From NCBI RefSeq assembly GCF_945952095.1, contig NZ_CAMFHL010000003.1, positions 1-64,000 of the forward strand: a stretch of 64,000 nt of DNA, given 5' to 3'. The notes below the pieces were generated by a model. That model had not been told where the DNA came from and searched no databases. It saw only the letters and a program-made list of their open reading frames with translations. This DNA comes from an uncultured Arsenicibacter sp. Lineage in GTDB: Bacteria; Bacteroidota; Bacteroidia; Cytophagales; Spirosomataceae. Of this stretch, positions 8,915 through 16,810 are shown one piece after another. The position numbers and the translations under genes are program-made. Positions within the stretch are counted from its first letter, which is position 1. Every line of letters starts with the position of its first letter.

Positions 8915-10147
8915 ATGCCAGCGGTTAGTTGCTCGTTCTGCGGCCGTCGAAAAAATGAAGTAATGCTCCTGTTGTCGGGCATGGACTCCCATATCTGTAA
9001 CTACTGCATTGAGGAAGGCCACCGCGTGGTGCTGGAAGAAATGCGGCCGCGCCGCTCCGAACCGGCAGACATCAAGCTGAACCTGATTAAACCGCAGGAG
9101 ATGAAGCGCCACCTTGACCAGTATGTTATCGGGCAGGACGAAGCGAAAAAAACGCTTTCGGTGGCGGTGTATAATCACTATAAGCGGCTGATGCAGCCCA
9201 AAACAGAGGATGATGTGACGATCGAGAAATCGAACATCATCATGGTCGGGGAGACCGGTACCGGTAAAACGTATCTGGCCCGGACCATTGCCCGTAAGCT
9301 GGAAGTGCCGTTCTGTATTGCCGATGCCACGGTCATTACCGAGGCCGGTTATGTGGGCGAAGACGTTGAAACGATCCTGACCCGGCTGCTTCAGGCGGCT
9401 GATTATAACGTTGATGCGGCTGAACGGGGCATTGTATACATCGACGAAATTGATAAAATCGCCCGGAAGGCCGATAACCCGTCCATCACCCGCGACGTGT
9501 CGGGCGAAGGCGTGCAGCAGGCCTTGCTGAAACTGCTGGAAGGCTCGATGGTGAACGTACCGCCGCAGGGTGGCCGCAAGCACCCCGATCAGCGGATGAT
9601 TTCGATCAACACCGAAAATATCCTGTTCATCTGCGGCGGCGCTTTCGATGGTATTGAGCGGCATATCGCCAAACGGATCAACACGCGGCCAATCGGATTC
9701 TCCGGCGACCGCCGCCTGCACGAGTCCTTTGACCGCGAACACCTGATGCGCTTTGTATCGGCGCAGGACCTCAAATCGTTCGGGCTGATTCCGGAACTGA
9801 TCGGTCGTCTGCCGGTACTGACCCACCTTGAACCATTGAACCGCCAGGCGCTGCGAAAAATTCTGACGGAGCCGAAAAACGCCATTACCAAGCAGTATGA
9901 AAAGCTGTTTGCCATGGAAGGCATTGCCATTGAATGGGAGTCCGATGTACTGGACTTTATTGTCGATCAGGCCCTGCACTTCAATCTGGGTGCGCGCGGG
10001 CTGCGGGCCATCTGCGAATCAATCATAACCGACGCCATGTTTGAACTGCCTTCACGGACCGATCTGACGACCTTTACGGTGTCGATGGATTATGTGCAGG
10101 AGCAGTTTGGTAAATCAACCTGGCAGGTGCTGCGGTCGGCGGCGTAG
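8915..10147 (+). CDS. clpX: ATP-dependent Clp protease ATP-binding subunit ClpX
   Basis: AAA+ unfoldase that feeds substrates to ClpP. The 410-aa protein has the N-terminal C4 zinc-binding domain (CSFC at 6-9, CNYC at 28-31), Walker A GETGTGKT at 112-119, pore loop GYVGED at 145-150, Walker B IVYIDEID at 173-180, the RKH loop at 221-223 and the ClpP-docking IGF at 259-261. Sensor 2 is in LGARGLRAI. The Walker A has Glu where ClpX proteins usually have Pro (GPTGSGKT), a small variation that keeps the GxxxxGK[T/S] pattern. It has its own promoter and terminator. Confidence 0.97.
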   Translation: MPAVSCSFCGRRKNEVMLLLSGMDSHICNYCIEEGHRVVLEEMRPRRSEPADIKLNLIKPQEMKRHLDQYVIGQDEAKKTLSVAVYNHYKRLMQPKTEDDVTIEKSNIIMVGETGTGKTYLARTIARKLEVPFCIADATVITEAGYVGEDVETILTRLLQAADYNVDAAERGIVYIDEIDKIARKADNPSITRDVSGEGVQQALLKLLEGSMVNVPPQGGRKHPDQRMISINTENILFICGGAFDGIERHIAKRINTRPIGFSGDRRLHESFDREHLMRFVSAQDLKSFGLIPELIGRLPVLTHLEPLNRQALRKILTEPKNAITKQYEKLFAMEGIAIEWESDVLDFIVDQALHFNLGARGLRAICESIITDAMFELPSRTDLTTFTVSMDYVQEQFGKSTWQVLRSAA

Positions 10148-10229
10148 GCCTGCCGGAATGAATAAGGAGAAATGGTTAATGAAAAATGGCAGCACGGCTC
10201 TGGATTGTGCGCCATTTCCGGGAATAAGT

Positions 10230-10269
10230 AGCGGAGGCCCGACTTCTAGTCGGGCCTCCGCTTTTTTTT
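10230..10269 (+). terminator. Rho-independent terminator downstream of clpX
   Basis: A perfect 15-bp stem (10230-10244 with 10248-10262), three-base loop, then a run of T to 10269. Confidence 0.93.
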
Positions 10270-10325
10270 GGTAAACTCCCCTTTATGTAGGTTTCCGAAA
10301 CATTCATATGTGTGGACAGTTAGTC

Positions 10326-10352
10326 GAGTGAAAAGTAAATTATGTTTCACTC
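10326..10352. promoter_or_regulatory. Perfect 8-bp inverted repeat before the first tandem lipoprotein
   Basis: GAGTGAAA (10326-10333) and TTTCACTC (10345-10352) flank an AT-rich 11-bp centre that includes a weak -7-like TATGTTTC (10341-10348). It lies 14 bp before the start codon and is a candidate operator or leader hairpin (inference). Confidence 0.4.
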
Positions 10353-10366
10353 AACGTCCTTCTCAT

Positions 10367-10978
10367 ATGAAGCGCATAACTACCAATGCATTCTATGCTC
10401 TGGCCATCGGAATGCTCATGACGGCGTGTACAAACCGTCCGTATGCTACCCTCCAGCGTACGCCTGCTGAGGTCGCCACAACGCGATCAGTTGCTACAGC
10501 ACCCGTTGTGGCTGAACAAACCGTTTCACAAGCCGGCATACAGCCTGTTACTGTACCGGTAACAGTAACGGAGGCTGCCCCGCAAACGGTAAACGAAGCG
10601 TTGGCGAAATACGAAGCCGTGGCGTCTGCCGATAACAAACTGTCGGTTTCTGACAAACAAAAGCTGGATAAGCGCATGGGCCGGATCAGGCAACTGTTAG
10701 CGACAACGTCATTGACAGAAGCGTCGGCCGGGGCTGCAACGCACAAAGCAACGGCGATGGAGCGGATGATGGTTAAGAAGATCAACAAGAAAATCCAGCA
10801 GAAAATGAGTCCCGAAAAAACGCAGAAAGCCCAGCTGAATACGGGCGTACTGACAGGTGGTGCCGTGCTGGTTATTCTGGGTCTGTTGCTGCTTTTACTG
10901 ACTTCCGGGACAGCGGCAACCCTTGGGCTCGTATCGTTAATTGTCGGCGCAGTTCTGCTTCTGATTGGCCTTTTATAG
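10367..10978 (+). CDS. Tandem paralogous lipoprotein 1, function unknown
   Basis: A 203-aa protein not assigned to a named family. It has a lipoprotein signal (KRITTNAFYALAIGMLMTAC, cysteine at residue 21) and RPYATLQRT right after it. An Ala/Thr/Val-rich linker leads to a charged helix with MERMMVKKINKKIQQKMSP, and the C-terminus is a Gly/Leu-rich double hydrophobic segment (about residues 160-203). It would thus be lipid-anchored at one end with a hydrophobic hairpin at the other. The start is the ATG at 10367, because upstream in-frame codons do not give a signal peptide. The next gene is a clear paralogue. Confidence 0.75.
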   Translation: MKRITTNAFYALAIGMLMTACTNRPYATLQRTPAEVATTRSVATAPVVAEQTVSQAGIQPVTVPVTVTEAAPQTVNEALAKYEAVASADNKLSVSDKQKLDKRMGRIRQLLATTSLTEASAGAATHKATAMERMMVKKINKKIQQKMSPEKTQKAQLNTGVLTGGAVLVILGLLLLLLTSGTAATLGLVSLIVGAVLLLIGLL

Positions 10979-11040
10979 GGGCCAGTAGCTCAGAAACGGG
11001 GTTTTAAATGCTCATTCAATCAAATTTATTCAAACACCGG

Positions 11041-11070
11041 TTTTTCGTTTCTAACAATTTTTTACGTTTG
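11041..11070 (+). promoter_or_regulatory. Promoter of tandem lipoprotein 2
   Basis: A T-rich -33 region (11041-11046) and TACGTTTG at 11063-11070 with about 18 nt between, 40 bp before the start at 11110. The two paralogues can therefore be transcribed separately. Confidence 0.5.
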
Positions 11071-11109
11071 GGCGTTCAAACCGTTAATTCACTAAAAAAA
11101 CACAGATTT

Positions 11110-11724
11110 ATGAAAACGTTGACTCGCAACGCCTTTTTTGCCTTCGCCGCTGCTGCCATGATGACCGCCTGTAGCCGTCCATACGCCACGGTTCAGCGTA
11201 CGCAGACAGAACGATTCTATTCAGAAGCGAAAGCTGCACCGGCTGCTCAGCCAAAAACAACGGAAGAAGTTGCCGTAGCCACACCGGTTGAGGCCCCGGC
11301 TGCCGTTGACGCACCAACAGCTGCGCAGGTTGAAGCAACCAAACAGGTAGTTGATCAGATTGAAGCATACGCCGCCAATAATAAAGAACTGGCTTCAAAC
11401 AAAAAGCTGGAAAAACGGATGGCCCGTGTGAAACAACTCCTGAACGAAGCAACTACAGCTAAAGCGTCAAACACACTCCAGACAACAAAAAAAGCGACGT
11501 TGATGGAGCGTATGATGACGAAAAAAATCGATAAGCAGATCAAAAAACACATGGCTCCTGACGAAGCTAAGGTAATGGACCGTGCAACCCGCGCCGGTAT
11601 CATCATCGGTATCGTTGGTCTGTTGTTGTCGCTGCTGTTCGGTGGTGTACTGGGTCTGTTAGGCTTACTGATGCTGATCGGTGGTATCGTACTGATTCTG
11701 GTAGGTGTGTTACGTACCGTGTAA
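11110..11724 (+). CDS. Tandem paralogous lipoprotein 2, function unknown
   Basis: A 204-aa paralogue of the preceding protein. It has the lipoprotein signal KTLTRNAFFAFAAAAMMTAC, the shared RPYATVQRT after the cysteine, an Ala/Pro-rich linker, and the shared core KATLMERMMTKKIDKQIKKH. The C-terminus is a Gly/Leu-rich hydrophobic segment from about residue 160. Conservation is strongest at the two ends and in the MERMMxKKIxKxI core, which points to the charged helix plus membrane hairpin as the working part. I place the start at ATG 11110; the longer reading frame upstream has no signal peptide. No function can be assigned. Confidence 0.75.
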   Translation: MKTLTRNAFFAFAAAAMMTACSRPYATVQRTQTERFYSEAKAAPAAQPKTTEEVAVATPVEAPAAVDAPTAAQVEATKQVVDQIEAYAANNKELASNKKLEKRMARVKQLLNEATTAKASNTLQTTKKATLMERMMTKKIDKQIKKHMAPDEAKVMDRATRAGIIIGIVGLLLSLLFGGVLGLLGLLMLIGGIVLILVGVLRTV

Positions 11725-11751
11725 TCGCAGCATATAAAAATCATTACTAAT

Positions 11752-11795
11752 CAGTGGCACGATCATAGCGGTAATATCCGTCGATCGTGCCACTG
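11752..11795. repeat. Perfect 13-bp inverted repeat, hairpin
   Basis: 11752-11764 pairs perfectly with 11783-11795 around an 18-base loop that itself contains CGG/CCG. There is no T-run afterwards. It sits between lipoprotein 2 and the hydrolase gene and is probably an atypical terminator. Confidence 0.6.
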
Positions 11796-11849
11796 TCAGT
11801 TTACAGGAAACAAGTCACCTCTAACCGCAGCCTCCGGGTTGCTTGTAAC

Positions 11850-12587
11850 ATGACAGAACAACCCACACTTTGTCTGATTCATGGTCATGGCGTAGACCCG
11901 TCGGTCTGGGATACGCTGTACGACGATTTATCGGCGGATGTACAGATTGTCAAGCCTGATTTTTCGGGCATGACCAGCCACCAGACCGTTGAAGCGTACG
12001 CTGAAGAGCTATATAGTGTGTTTCAGGCATCCGGCATTGAGAAGGTAGTCCTGATCGGCCATTCGATGGGCGGCTACATTGCGCTGGCCTTTGCCGAAAA
12101 GCATCCGGACATGATGGCTGGTCTGGGCCTTTTTCATTCAACGGCATTCCCCGATGATGAAGACCGCAAACCAAAACGGGAACAGGCCATTGCTCAGCTT
12201 ACGGCTGAGGGATCGCCGGCGTTCATTGATGCCGCAGTACCCAATATGTTTGCCGAAGAACATAAAACGTCGATGGCCGCAACGATTGACTCTGTCGTCA
12301 GCAAAGGCCGGCAGTTGCCGGCAGATGCATTGATTGCAGGTGTTAAAGCCATTCAGTCGCGGCCCGACCGGACACATGTCCTGAAAAATGCCGCCTATCC
12401 GGTATTAATTATTGCCGGGAAAGAAGATAAGCTGGTGCCGCTTGACAAAAGTAAGGAGCTGTTTGAGATGCCGTCGAACGTACAGGCCACAGTACTGGAA
12501 CACTCCGGCCATCTGGGCATGCTGGAAGAGCCTGCCGAAGCCTTGAACGCGATCCGGCGCTTTTTGATCAAAGTTATGGCCGTTTAG
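11850..12587 (+). CDS. Alpha/beta-fold hydrolase
   Basis: A 245-aa cytoplasmic hydrolase of the alpha/beta superfamily with no export signal. The oxyanion region is LIHGHGVDPSVW, the nucleophile elbow is GHSMGG, the acid is probably Asp in GKEDKLVP and the base is His in EHSGHLGMLE, which completes a triad. The length is usual for small esterases or C-C hydrolases. The substrate cannot be read from sequence. The start is the ATG at 11850 (MTEQPTLCLIHG), because the 21 codons upstream in frame do not fit the fold. It is monocistronic, with a terminator downstream. Confidence 0.88.
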   Translation: MTEQPTLCLIHGHGVDPSVWDTLYDDLSADVQIVKPDFSGMTSHQTVEAYAEELYSVFQASGIEKVVLIGHSMGGYIALAFAEKHPDMMAGLGLFHSTAFPDDEDRKPKREQAIAQLTAEGSPAFIDAAVPNMFAEEHKTSMAATIDSVVSKGRQLPADALIAGVKAIQSRPDRTHVLKNAAYPVLIIAGKEDKLVPLDKSKELFEMPSNVQATVLEHSGHLGMLEEPAEALNAIRRFLIKVMAV

Positions 12588-12627
12588 CTGCCGGAACGCG
12601 CTGAATGCCGGGTGGATAACGAATTGG

Positions 12628-12650
12628 AAGGGGCTAAGGCCCCTTTTTTC
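12628..12650 (+). terminator. Terminator after the alpha/beta hydrolase
   Basis: A 7-bp stem AAGGGGC/GCCCCTT (12628-12634 with 12639-12645) followed by T residues, with a second T run at 12652-12658. Confidence 0.85.
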
Positions 12651-12748
12651 GTTTTTTTCAATGATTTAGGGTACATAATTTGTAAACTTGCAATCTTTTA
12701 TAATTATCCTGTTGATTTATTCATTCAGGGCTACTATTTGTTCAGACA

Positions 12749-13882
12749 ATGTCACAACTCTTTAATGTTTATCCGCTGTATGATATCGAGCCTGTGCGGG
12801 CACAGGGGAGTTATCTGTGGGATTCAAAAGGCGAACGGTACCTCGACCTGTATGGGGGCCACGCTGTCATCTCTGTAGGGCATACGCACCCACGATATGT
12901 CAGGGCCATTACTGAACAATTAAACCGGATTTCGTTCTATTCAAATTCAGTCAGGATTCCCTTGCAGGAAGAACTGGCCGAAAAGCTGGGAGCGTTGTCG
13001 GGTTACCCTGACTATGCGTTATTTCTCTGTAATTCAGGCGCTGAAGCGAACGAGAATGCCCTGAAACTGGCTTCGTTCCATAACAAGCGTACTAAAGTAG
13101 TGGCGTTCCGGAAGTCGTTCCACGGCCGGACAGCGGGTGCTGTTGCGGCAACGGACAATCCGTCGATTGTGGCGCCGGTAAACTACAGTGAGCATGTAAC
13201 GTTTCTGCCTTATAATGATGTAGAGGCAGCTGTTGCGGGCATTACCGATGAGGTGACGGCCGTTATCATCGAAGGGATTCAGGGCGTGGGCGGTATCCAT
13301 GTGGCAACGGATGAGTTTCTGCAAACGCTGCGCCGCCGGTGCGATGAAACCGGTGCGGTCCTGATTCTGGACGGTGTTCAGTGCGGGTATGGCCGTTCGG
13401 GTAAATTCTTTTCGCATCAGTTCAGCGGCATTGAACCGGATATTATTTCGATGGCTAAAGGCATGGGCAACGGCTTCCCGATCGGCGGGATCCTGATTTC
13501 GCCGAAGTTCAAGGCAAGCTACGGCTTACTCGGAACCACCTTTGGCGGAAACCATCTGGCCTGTACGGCGGCTATTGCCGTGCTCGACATCATGAAAGAT
13601 GAAAACCTGATGGACAACGCGGCGAAAATGGGCGATTACCTGATGGACGGACTGCGGCAAGTGGGCGGCTACAAAGAGCTGCGCGGCCGTGGACTGATGA
13701 TCGGCATCGAGTACGATTTTCCGGTGGAGACACTGCGGAATACACTGCTGTTTGAACACCATATGTTTACCGGTGTGGCAGGCAAAAATACCATCCGGTT
13801 ACTGCCGTCGCTGGCGCTGGGAACCGAAGAAATCGATCAGTTCCTGGACGCTTTATCAAAAGAAGTTAAAGCAACGGTTTGA
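12749..13882 (+). CDS. argD: Class III acetyl/succinylornithine aminotransferase
   Basis: PLP enzyme of arginine synthesis that exchanges an amino group between glutamate and the N-acyl-glutamate semialdehyde. The 377-aa protein has the family signatures YLDLYGGHAV and LFLCNSGAEANENALK. LDGVQCGYGRSGKFF carries the Asp that contacts the PLP ring nitrogen, and SMAKGMGNGFPIGG carries the Schiff-base lysine. It is slightly shorter than E. coli ArgD. It is the first gene of a tight operon with argF' (10 bp gap) and argB. Whether the acyl group is acetyl or succinyl is not decided by this sequence; Bacteroidetes are known to use succinyl in at least Bacteroides fragilis. Confidence 0.92.
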   Translation: MSQLFNVYPLYDIEPVRAQGSYLWDSKGERYLDLYGGHAVISVGHTHPRYVRAITEQLNRISFYSNSVRIPLQEELAEKLGALSGYPDYALFLCNSGAEANENALKLASFHNKRTKVVAFRKSFHGRTAGAVAATDNPSIVAPVNYSEHVTFLPYNDVEAAVAGITDEVTAVIIEGIQGVGGIHVATDEFLQTLRRRCDETGAVLILDGVQCGYGRSGKFFSHQFSGIEPDIISMAKGMGNGFPIGGILISPKFKASYGLLGTTFGGNHLACTAAIAVLDIMKDENLMDNAAKMGDYLMDGLRQVGGYKELRGRGLMIGIEYDFPVETLRNTLLFEHHMFTGVAGKNTIRLLPSLALGTEEIDQFLDALSKEVKATV

Positions 13883-13892
13883 TTAGGATAAA

Positions 13893-14855
13893 ATGACCAA
13901 TTTCATTTCCATTCACGACGTAACAGACCTTCAGGCCCTGATCAAATCAGGCCTGGAGGCCAAACAGAACCCGTTTGCCGACCAGCATCTGGGAAAAAAT
14001 AAAACCATTGGCCTGATCTTTTTCAACTCCAGCTTACGGACCCGCCTCAGTACCCAGAAGGCGGCCCAGAATCTGGGAATGAACGTGATGGTGCTGAACG
14101 TAGGGCAGGATAGCTGGGGCCTTGAGCTGGAAGACAGTGAATTAGGTAGTCCGGTGATCATGAATGGCGACAAGGCTGAGCACGTGAAAGAAGCAGCGGC
14201 CGTTATGGGTCGTTACTGCGATATTATTGCTGTCCGGGCCTTTGCCGAACTGAAAGACCGCGACAAGGATTACCGGGAGCAGGTGATGAAGCAATTCGTG
14301 AAGTATGCCGGTGTCCCGATTGTAAACCTTGAATCTGCCACCCGCCATCCGCTCCAGTCACTGGCCGACTGCATCACGATTGAAGAGTTCAAAACCAAAG
14401 CCCGCCCGAAAGTGGTGCTGACCTGGTTACCGCACTTCAAACCGTTGCCGCAGGCTGTTGCCAACTCGTTTGCGGAGTGGATGAACCACATGGATGTGGA
14501 GCTGGTTATCACGCATCCGGAAGGCTACGACCTCGCCCCTGAGTTTGTCGGTAAGGCGCGGGTGACGCACAACCAGAACGAAGCGTTCGAAGGGGCCGAC
14601 TTTATTTACGGCAAGAACTGGTCATCGTATACGCACTACGGTCAGGTGCTGGTACAGGACCCGTCATGGGCTGTTACGATGGACAAAATGCAGCTAACCG
14701 ATAACGGCAAATTCATGCATTGTCTGCCGCTGCGCCGGAACATGAAAGTTACCGATGAGGTGCTGGACAGCCCGCAGTCGATTGTAATTGATCAGGCTGC
14801 TAACCGGGAATGGTCAGCGCAGGCGGTGTTAAAAGAAATTTTGCAGCATGGGTAA
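13893..14855 (+). CDS. argF': N-acyl (succinyl/acetyl) ornithine carbamoyltransferase
   Basis: Transfers the carbamoyl group to an N-acylated ornithine in the Bacteroidota version of arginine synthesis. The 320-aa protein contains the carbamoyl-phosphate site FFNSSLRTRLSTQ, the HPLQSLAD motif and MHCLPLRRN near the C-terminus, closely matching the B. fragilis succinylornithine enzyme as I recall it. Discrimination between succinyl and acetyl substrates depends on one loop residue (Pro in the Bacteroides enzyme, Glu in the Xanthomonas one, from memory). Here that residue appears to be Ala103 in EAAAVMG, so the substrate is open. It overlaps argB by 8 bp, consistent with translational coupling. 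Confidence 0.9.
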   Translation: MTNFISIHDVTDLQALIKSGLEAKQNPFADQHLGKNKTIGLIFFNSSLRTRLSTQKAAQNLGMNVMVLNVGQDSWGLELEDSELGSPVIMNGDKAEHVKEAAAVMGRYCDIIAVRAFAELKDRDKDYREQVMKQFVKYAGVPIVNLESATRHPLQSLADCITIEEFKTKARPKVVLTWLPHFKPLPQAVANSFAEWMNHMDVELVITHPEGYDLAPEFVGKARVTHNQNEAFEGADFIYGKNWSSYTHYGQVLVQDPSWAVTMDKMQLTDNGKFMHCLPLRRNMKVTDEVLDSPQSIVIDQAANREWSAQAVLKEILQHG

Positions 14856-15630
14856 GGTAACAGTCATCAAGATTGGCGGGAATGTCATTGACAATCCGGA
14901 TGCGCTGAGGCGGTTTCTGGCGTCATTTTCGCAACTGAGTGATGAGAAAGTACTTATTCACGGCGGTGGCAAAGTCGCAACCCAGGTGGCTGAGAAATTA
15001 GGCGTTCAGACGACAATGGTCGAAGGCCGCCGGATTACAGACCGGCCGATGCTGGATGTGGTTACGATGGTTTACGGCGGGCTGGTCAATAAGCAGATTG
15101 TGGCGCAGCTACAGGCACTGGGAACCAATGCCATCGGTCTGACCGGAGCAGACGGCGGAACGGTGCTTGCCCGCAAACGTCCCGTAAAAGAGATCGACTA
15201 TGGGTTTGTCGGTGATATTGAGGAGGTAAACTCCGGTCAGTTACAGGCGTTTATCCGGCAGGACCTGACACCCGTTTTTGCACCTTTGACCTTCGACCGG
15301 GAGGGCAATATGCTGAATACCAATGCCGATACAATGGCCTCAGCCATTGCTGTTGACATGGCTGCGCATAATGACGTGACACTGGTTTACTGTTTTGAGA
15401 AGAAAGGCGTACTGAGCAATCCTGACGACGATGCGAGTGTGATTGCCGAACTGACACCAGCTGTCTATGCAGACTACAAAGCGTCGGGTGCTATCAATAA
15501 AGGCATGATTCCAAAACTGGATAATGCGTTCCGTGCGCTGGAGAAAGGCGTGTCAAAGGTAATTATCTGCCATGCCGATGAACTGGCACAGGCTGTAGCA
15601 TCGGGAGCGGGTACAACGCTGACCAGATAA
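14848..15630 (+). CDS. argB: N-acetylglutamate kinase-type enzyme
   Basis: Phosphorylates the N-acylglutamate gamma-carboxylate, the second step of arginine synthesis. The 260-aa protein has the amino-acid-kinase fold with VIKIGGNVID, LIHGGGKVATQVAEKLG, EGRRITD, NTNADTMASAIA (nucleotide and acyl-glutamate contacts) and INKGMIPKLDNAF near the C-terminus. It lacks the long N-terminal helix of arginine-sensitive hexameric enzymes, so it is probably not feedback-inhibited in that way (inference). Its start codon lies inside the end of argF'. It ends at a strong bidirectional terminator shared with the NlpC gene. Confidence 0.94.
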   Translation: MGKVTVIKIGGNVIDNPDALRRFLASFSQLSDEKVLIHGGGKVATQVAEKLGVQTTMVEGRRITDRPMLDVVTMVYGGLVNKQIVAQLQALGTNAIGLTGADGGTVLARKRPVKEIDYGFVGDIEEVNSGQLQAFIRQDLTPVFAPLTFDREGNMLNTNADTMASAIAVDMAAHNDVTLVYCFEKKGVLSNPDDDASVIAELTPAVYADYKASGAINKGMIPKLDNAFRALEKGVSKVIICHADELAQAVASGAGTTLTR

Positions 15631-15646
15631 ACTACCTGATAGAATG

Positions 15647-15686
15647 CCAATAAAAAAAGGAAGGGTCACCTTCCTTTTTTTATTGG
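15647..15686. terminator. Bidirectional terminator between argB and the NlpC/P60 gene
   Basis: A perfect 18-bp inverted repeat (15647-15664 with 15669-15686) with loop GTCA. It has A-runs on one arm and T-runs on the other, so it works for both convergent genes. Confidence 0.92.
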
Positions 15687-15687
15687 T

Positions 15688-16209
15688 TTATTTTTCGGCC
15701 AGCAGGGAGATTACTCTGCGCACACCGACGAACCGGCGTTTGTAGTAATCGGCATGCAGCCAGTCATATCGAACACCGCCGTTCCAGGCTGAGTGAATAA
15801 ACTTAATCCGGTCTCCCTCAACTTCGACAATCATACCGACGTGGCCAATCCGGCTGCTGCCTGCACTATGTCCTTTAAACAGGATCAGATCACCGGGCTG
15901 TGCACTTTCTTTTTCAACCGAAACACCGACACTACCCTGTGCAGCGCTGGAATGCGGCAACATAATGCCGAATTTGTTGAAACAATACCGTGTAAATCCG
16001 GAACAATCAAATCCGCCAGGCGAAGTGCCCCCTGAACGGTAGCGGTTGGAGAGATGCTTTTTTGCGAAGGAGATAATGTCGCTCACAATTGGAATCTGCT
16101 CATAAAGAGCGGGCTCTGCGGCGGTAGATTCAACTGCATTGGGCGACGTCTGGGCCTGAACAATGCCAAACGAGACTGCCAGAAGCGCAGTCAGGAGCAT
16201 TTTTCTCAT
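15688..16209 (-). CDS. NlpC/P60-family (C40) cell-wall peptidase
   Basis: A 173-aa exported endopeptidase, probably cutting peptide stems of peptidoglycan. It has a signal peptide (LLTALLAVSFGIVQAQ). The catalytic Cys69 lies in GGFDCSGFTRY, His123 in RIGHVGM, and the third polar residue is His139 in KFIHSAWNGG. It has no SH3 or LysM targeting domain; the region before the catalytic domain is only about 30 residues. It is monocistronic with its own clear promoter upstream and a shared terminator downstream. Confidence 0.9.
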   Translation of the reverse strand: MRKMLLTALLAVSFGIVQAQTSPNAVESTAAEPALYEQIPIVSDIISFAKKHLSNRYRSGGTSPGGFDCSGFTRYCFNKFGIMLPHSSAAQGSVGVSVEKESAQPGDLILFKGHSAGSSRIGHVGMIVEVEGDRIKFIHSAWNGGVRYDWLHADYYKRRFVGVRRVISLLAEK

Positions 16210-16256
16210 CTTAATAAAAAGGTTAAGTCCAAGTTGGGGTTATCCCTGCAAGTCCT

Positions 16257-16288
16257 CAAAAATAGGCCCGTACCGCTTTAATGCCAAA
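16257..16288 (-). promoter_or_regulatory. Promoter of the NlpC/P60 gene
   Basis: On the minus strand, TTTG (16285-16288) and TATTTTTG (16257-16264) are 20 nt apart. The predicted start near 16250 gives a leader of about 40 nt. Confidence 0.6.
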
Positions 16289-16293
16289 TAATT

Positions 16294-16313
16294 ATGTGGA
16301 AAGTTTTCCACAT
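16294..16313. repeat. Palindrome with TGTGGAAA / TTTCCACA halves
   Basis: A perfect 9-bp inverted repeat (16294-16302 with 16305-16313). Each half differs from the DnaA box TTATCCACA by one or two bases. A single pair of weak boxes is not enough to call an origin. Confidence 0.45.
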
Positions 16314-16525
16314 GCCAAATTTTTTAATGTTAGCCAGCGGGTATTCGTTAGATTATCAGTGAGTTACAAAATCAGGTAGTGTGGATTTAATGACACAGTT
16401 AATGTAGCCGGAACGAATAAAAAGTATATTATTTAATTTTTTTAAAAATTATAAGCTGATTATGTAAATAAAATAATAATATTGTACTTCAAATTGTTAA
16501 AAGAATGAAAGACCAACAAGCTTTA

Positions 16526-16560
16526 TGAGATAGAGCCTTGGCCCACAGGGTTCTATCTCA
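16526..16560. repeat. 12-bp hairpin in AT-rich region
   Basis: 16526-16537 pairs with 16549-16560 (one G-U) around an 11-base loop. It is followed directly by a small CAATAAA/TTTATTG hairpin. It could be part of a small RNA. Confidence 0.5.
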
Positions 16561-16651
16561 ATAAACTTTTTATTGAGTTGGTTAAGTAGACACATAACTT
16601 TTTGAAGAACTTTTATTTTCGACGCAATATATACTTTACTCAATGTTATGA

Positions 16652-16710
16652 GCCAGCCTGAACGTTACCGGCTCCGGATGGCTCCGGCAACGTTCAGCTG
16701 GCTTTTGTTT
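16652..16710 (+). terminator. Terminator-like hairpin upstream of the ROK gene
   Basis: A long imperfect stem: GCCAGC/GCTGGC, TGAACGTT/AACGTTCA and CCGG/CCGG, with one bulge and one mismatch, then TTTTGTTT. No protein gene ends before it on this strand, so it would terminate an unannotated short transcript or act as an attenuator or operator for the ROK operon. Confidence 0.5.
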
Positions 16711-16810
16711 AAGGATGCTGCTCACAACATACATCGTCCATTCCACTAAGAAGCCTGACCAGTAAAACGGCTTACCGCAAGAGTAGACTGGCAATGAATC
16801 ATCAGTAATT

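Larger units (their letters stand above)
16210..16810. other. Long AT-rich gene-free region with hairpins
   Basis: About 600 bp with no convincing gene. The middle (about 16380-16640) is strongly AT-rich compared with the 53% G+C around it. It holds the NlpC promoter, a palindrome with DnaA-box-like halves (16294-16313), a direct repeat ATGCCAAAT flanking that palindrome (16281-16289 and 16312-16320), a TGTGGATTT near 16380, and two larger hairpins (16526-16560, 16652-16702). It may carry a small RNA, the regulatory region of the ROK gene, or an origin-like element; none is proven. Confidence 0.5.

Noticed and set aside
8804..9979. 391-aa open frame antisense to clpX
   Set aside because: It is a shadow of clpX: no known domain, unusual His/Arg/Gln-rich composition, and clpX has all its functional motifs.
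16294..16313. Replication origin (oriC)
   Set aside because: Only two weak DnaA-like halves and one more half-match nearby. No dnaA or other origin gene is adjacent, and gene orientation here does not fit an origin. Kept only as a lead in the AT-rich island.
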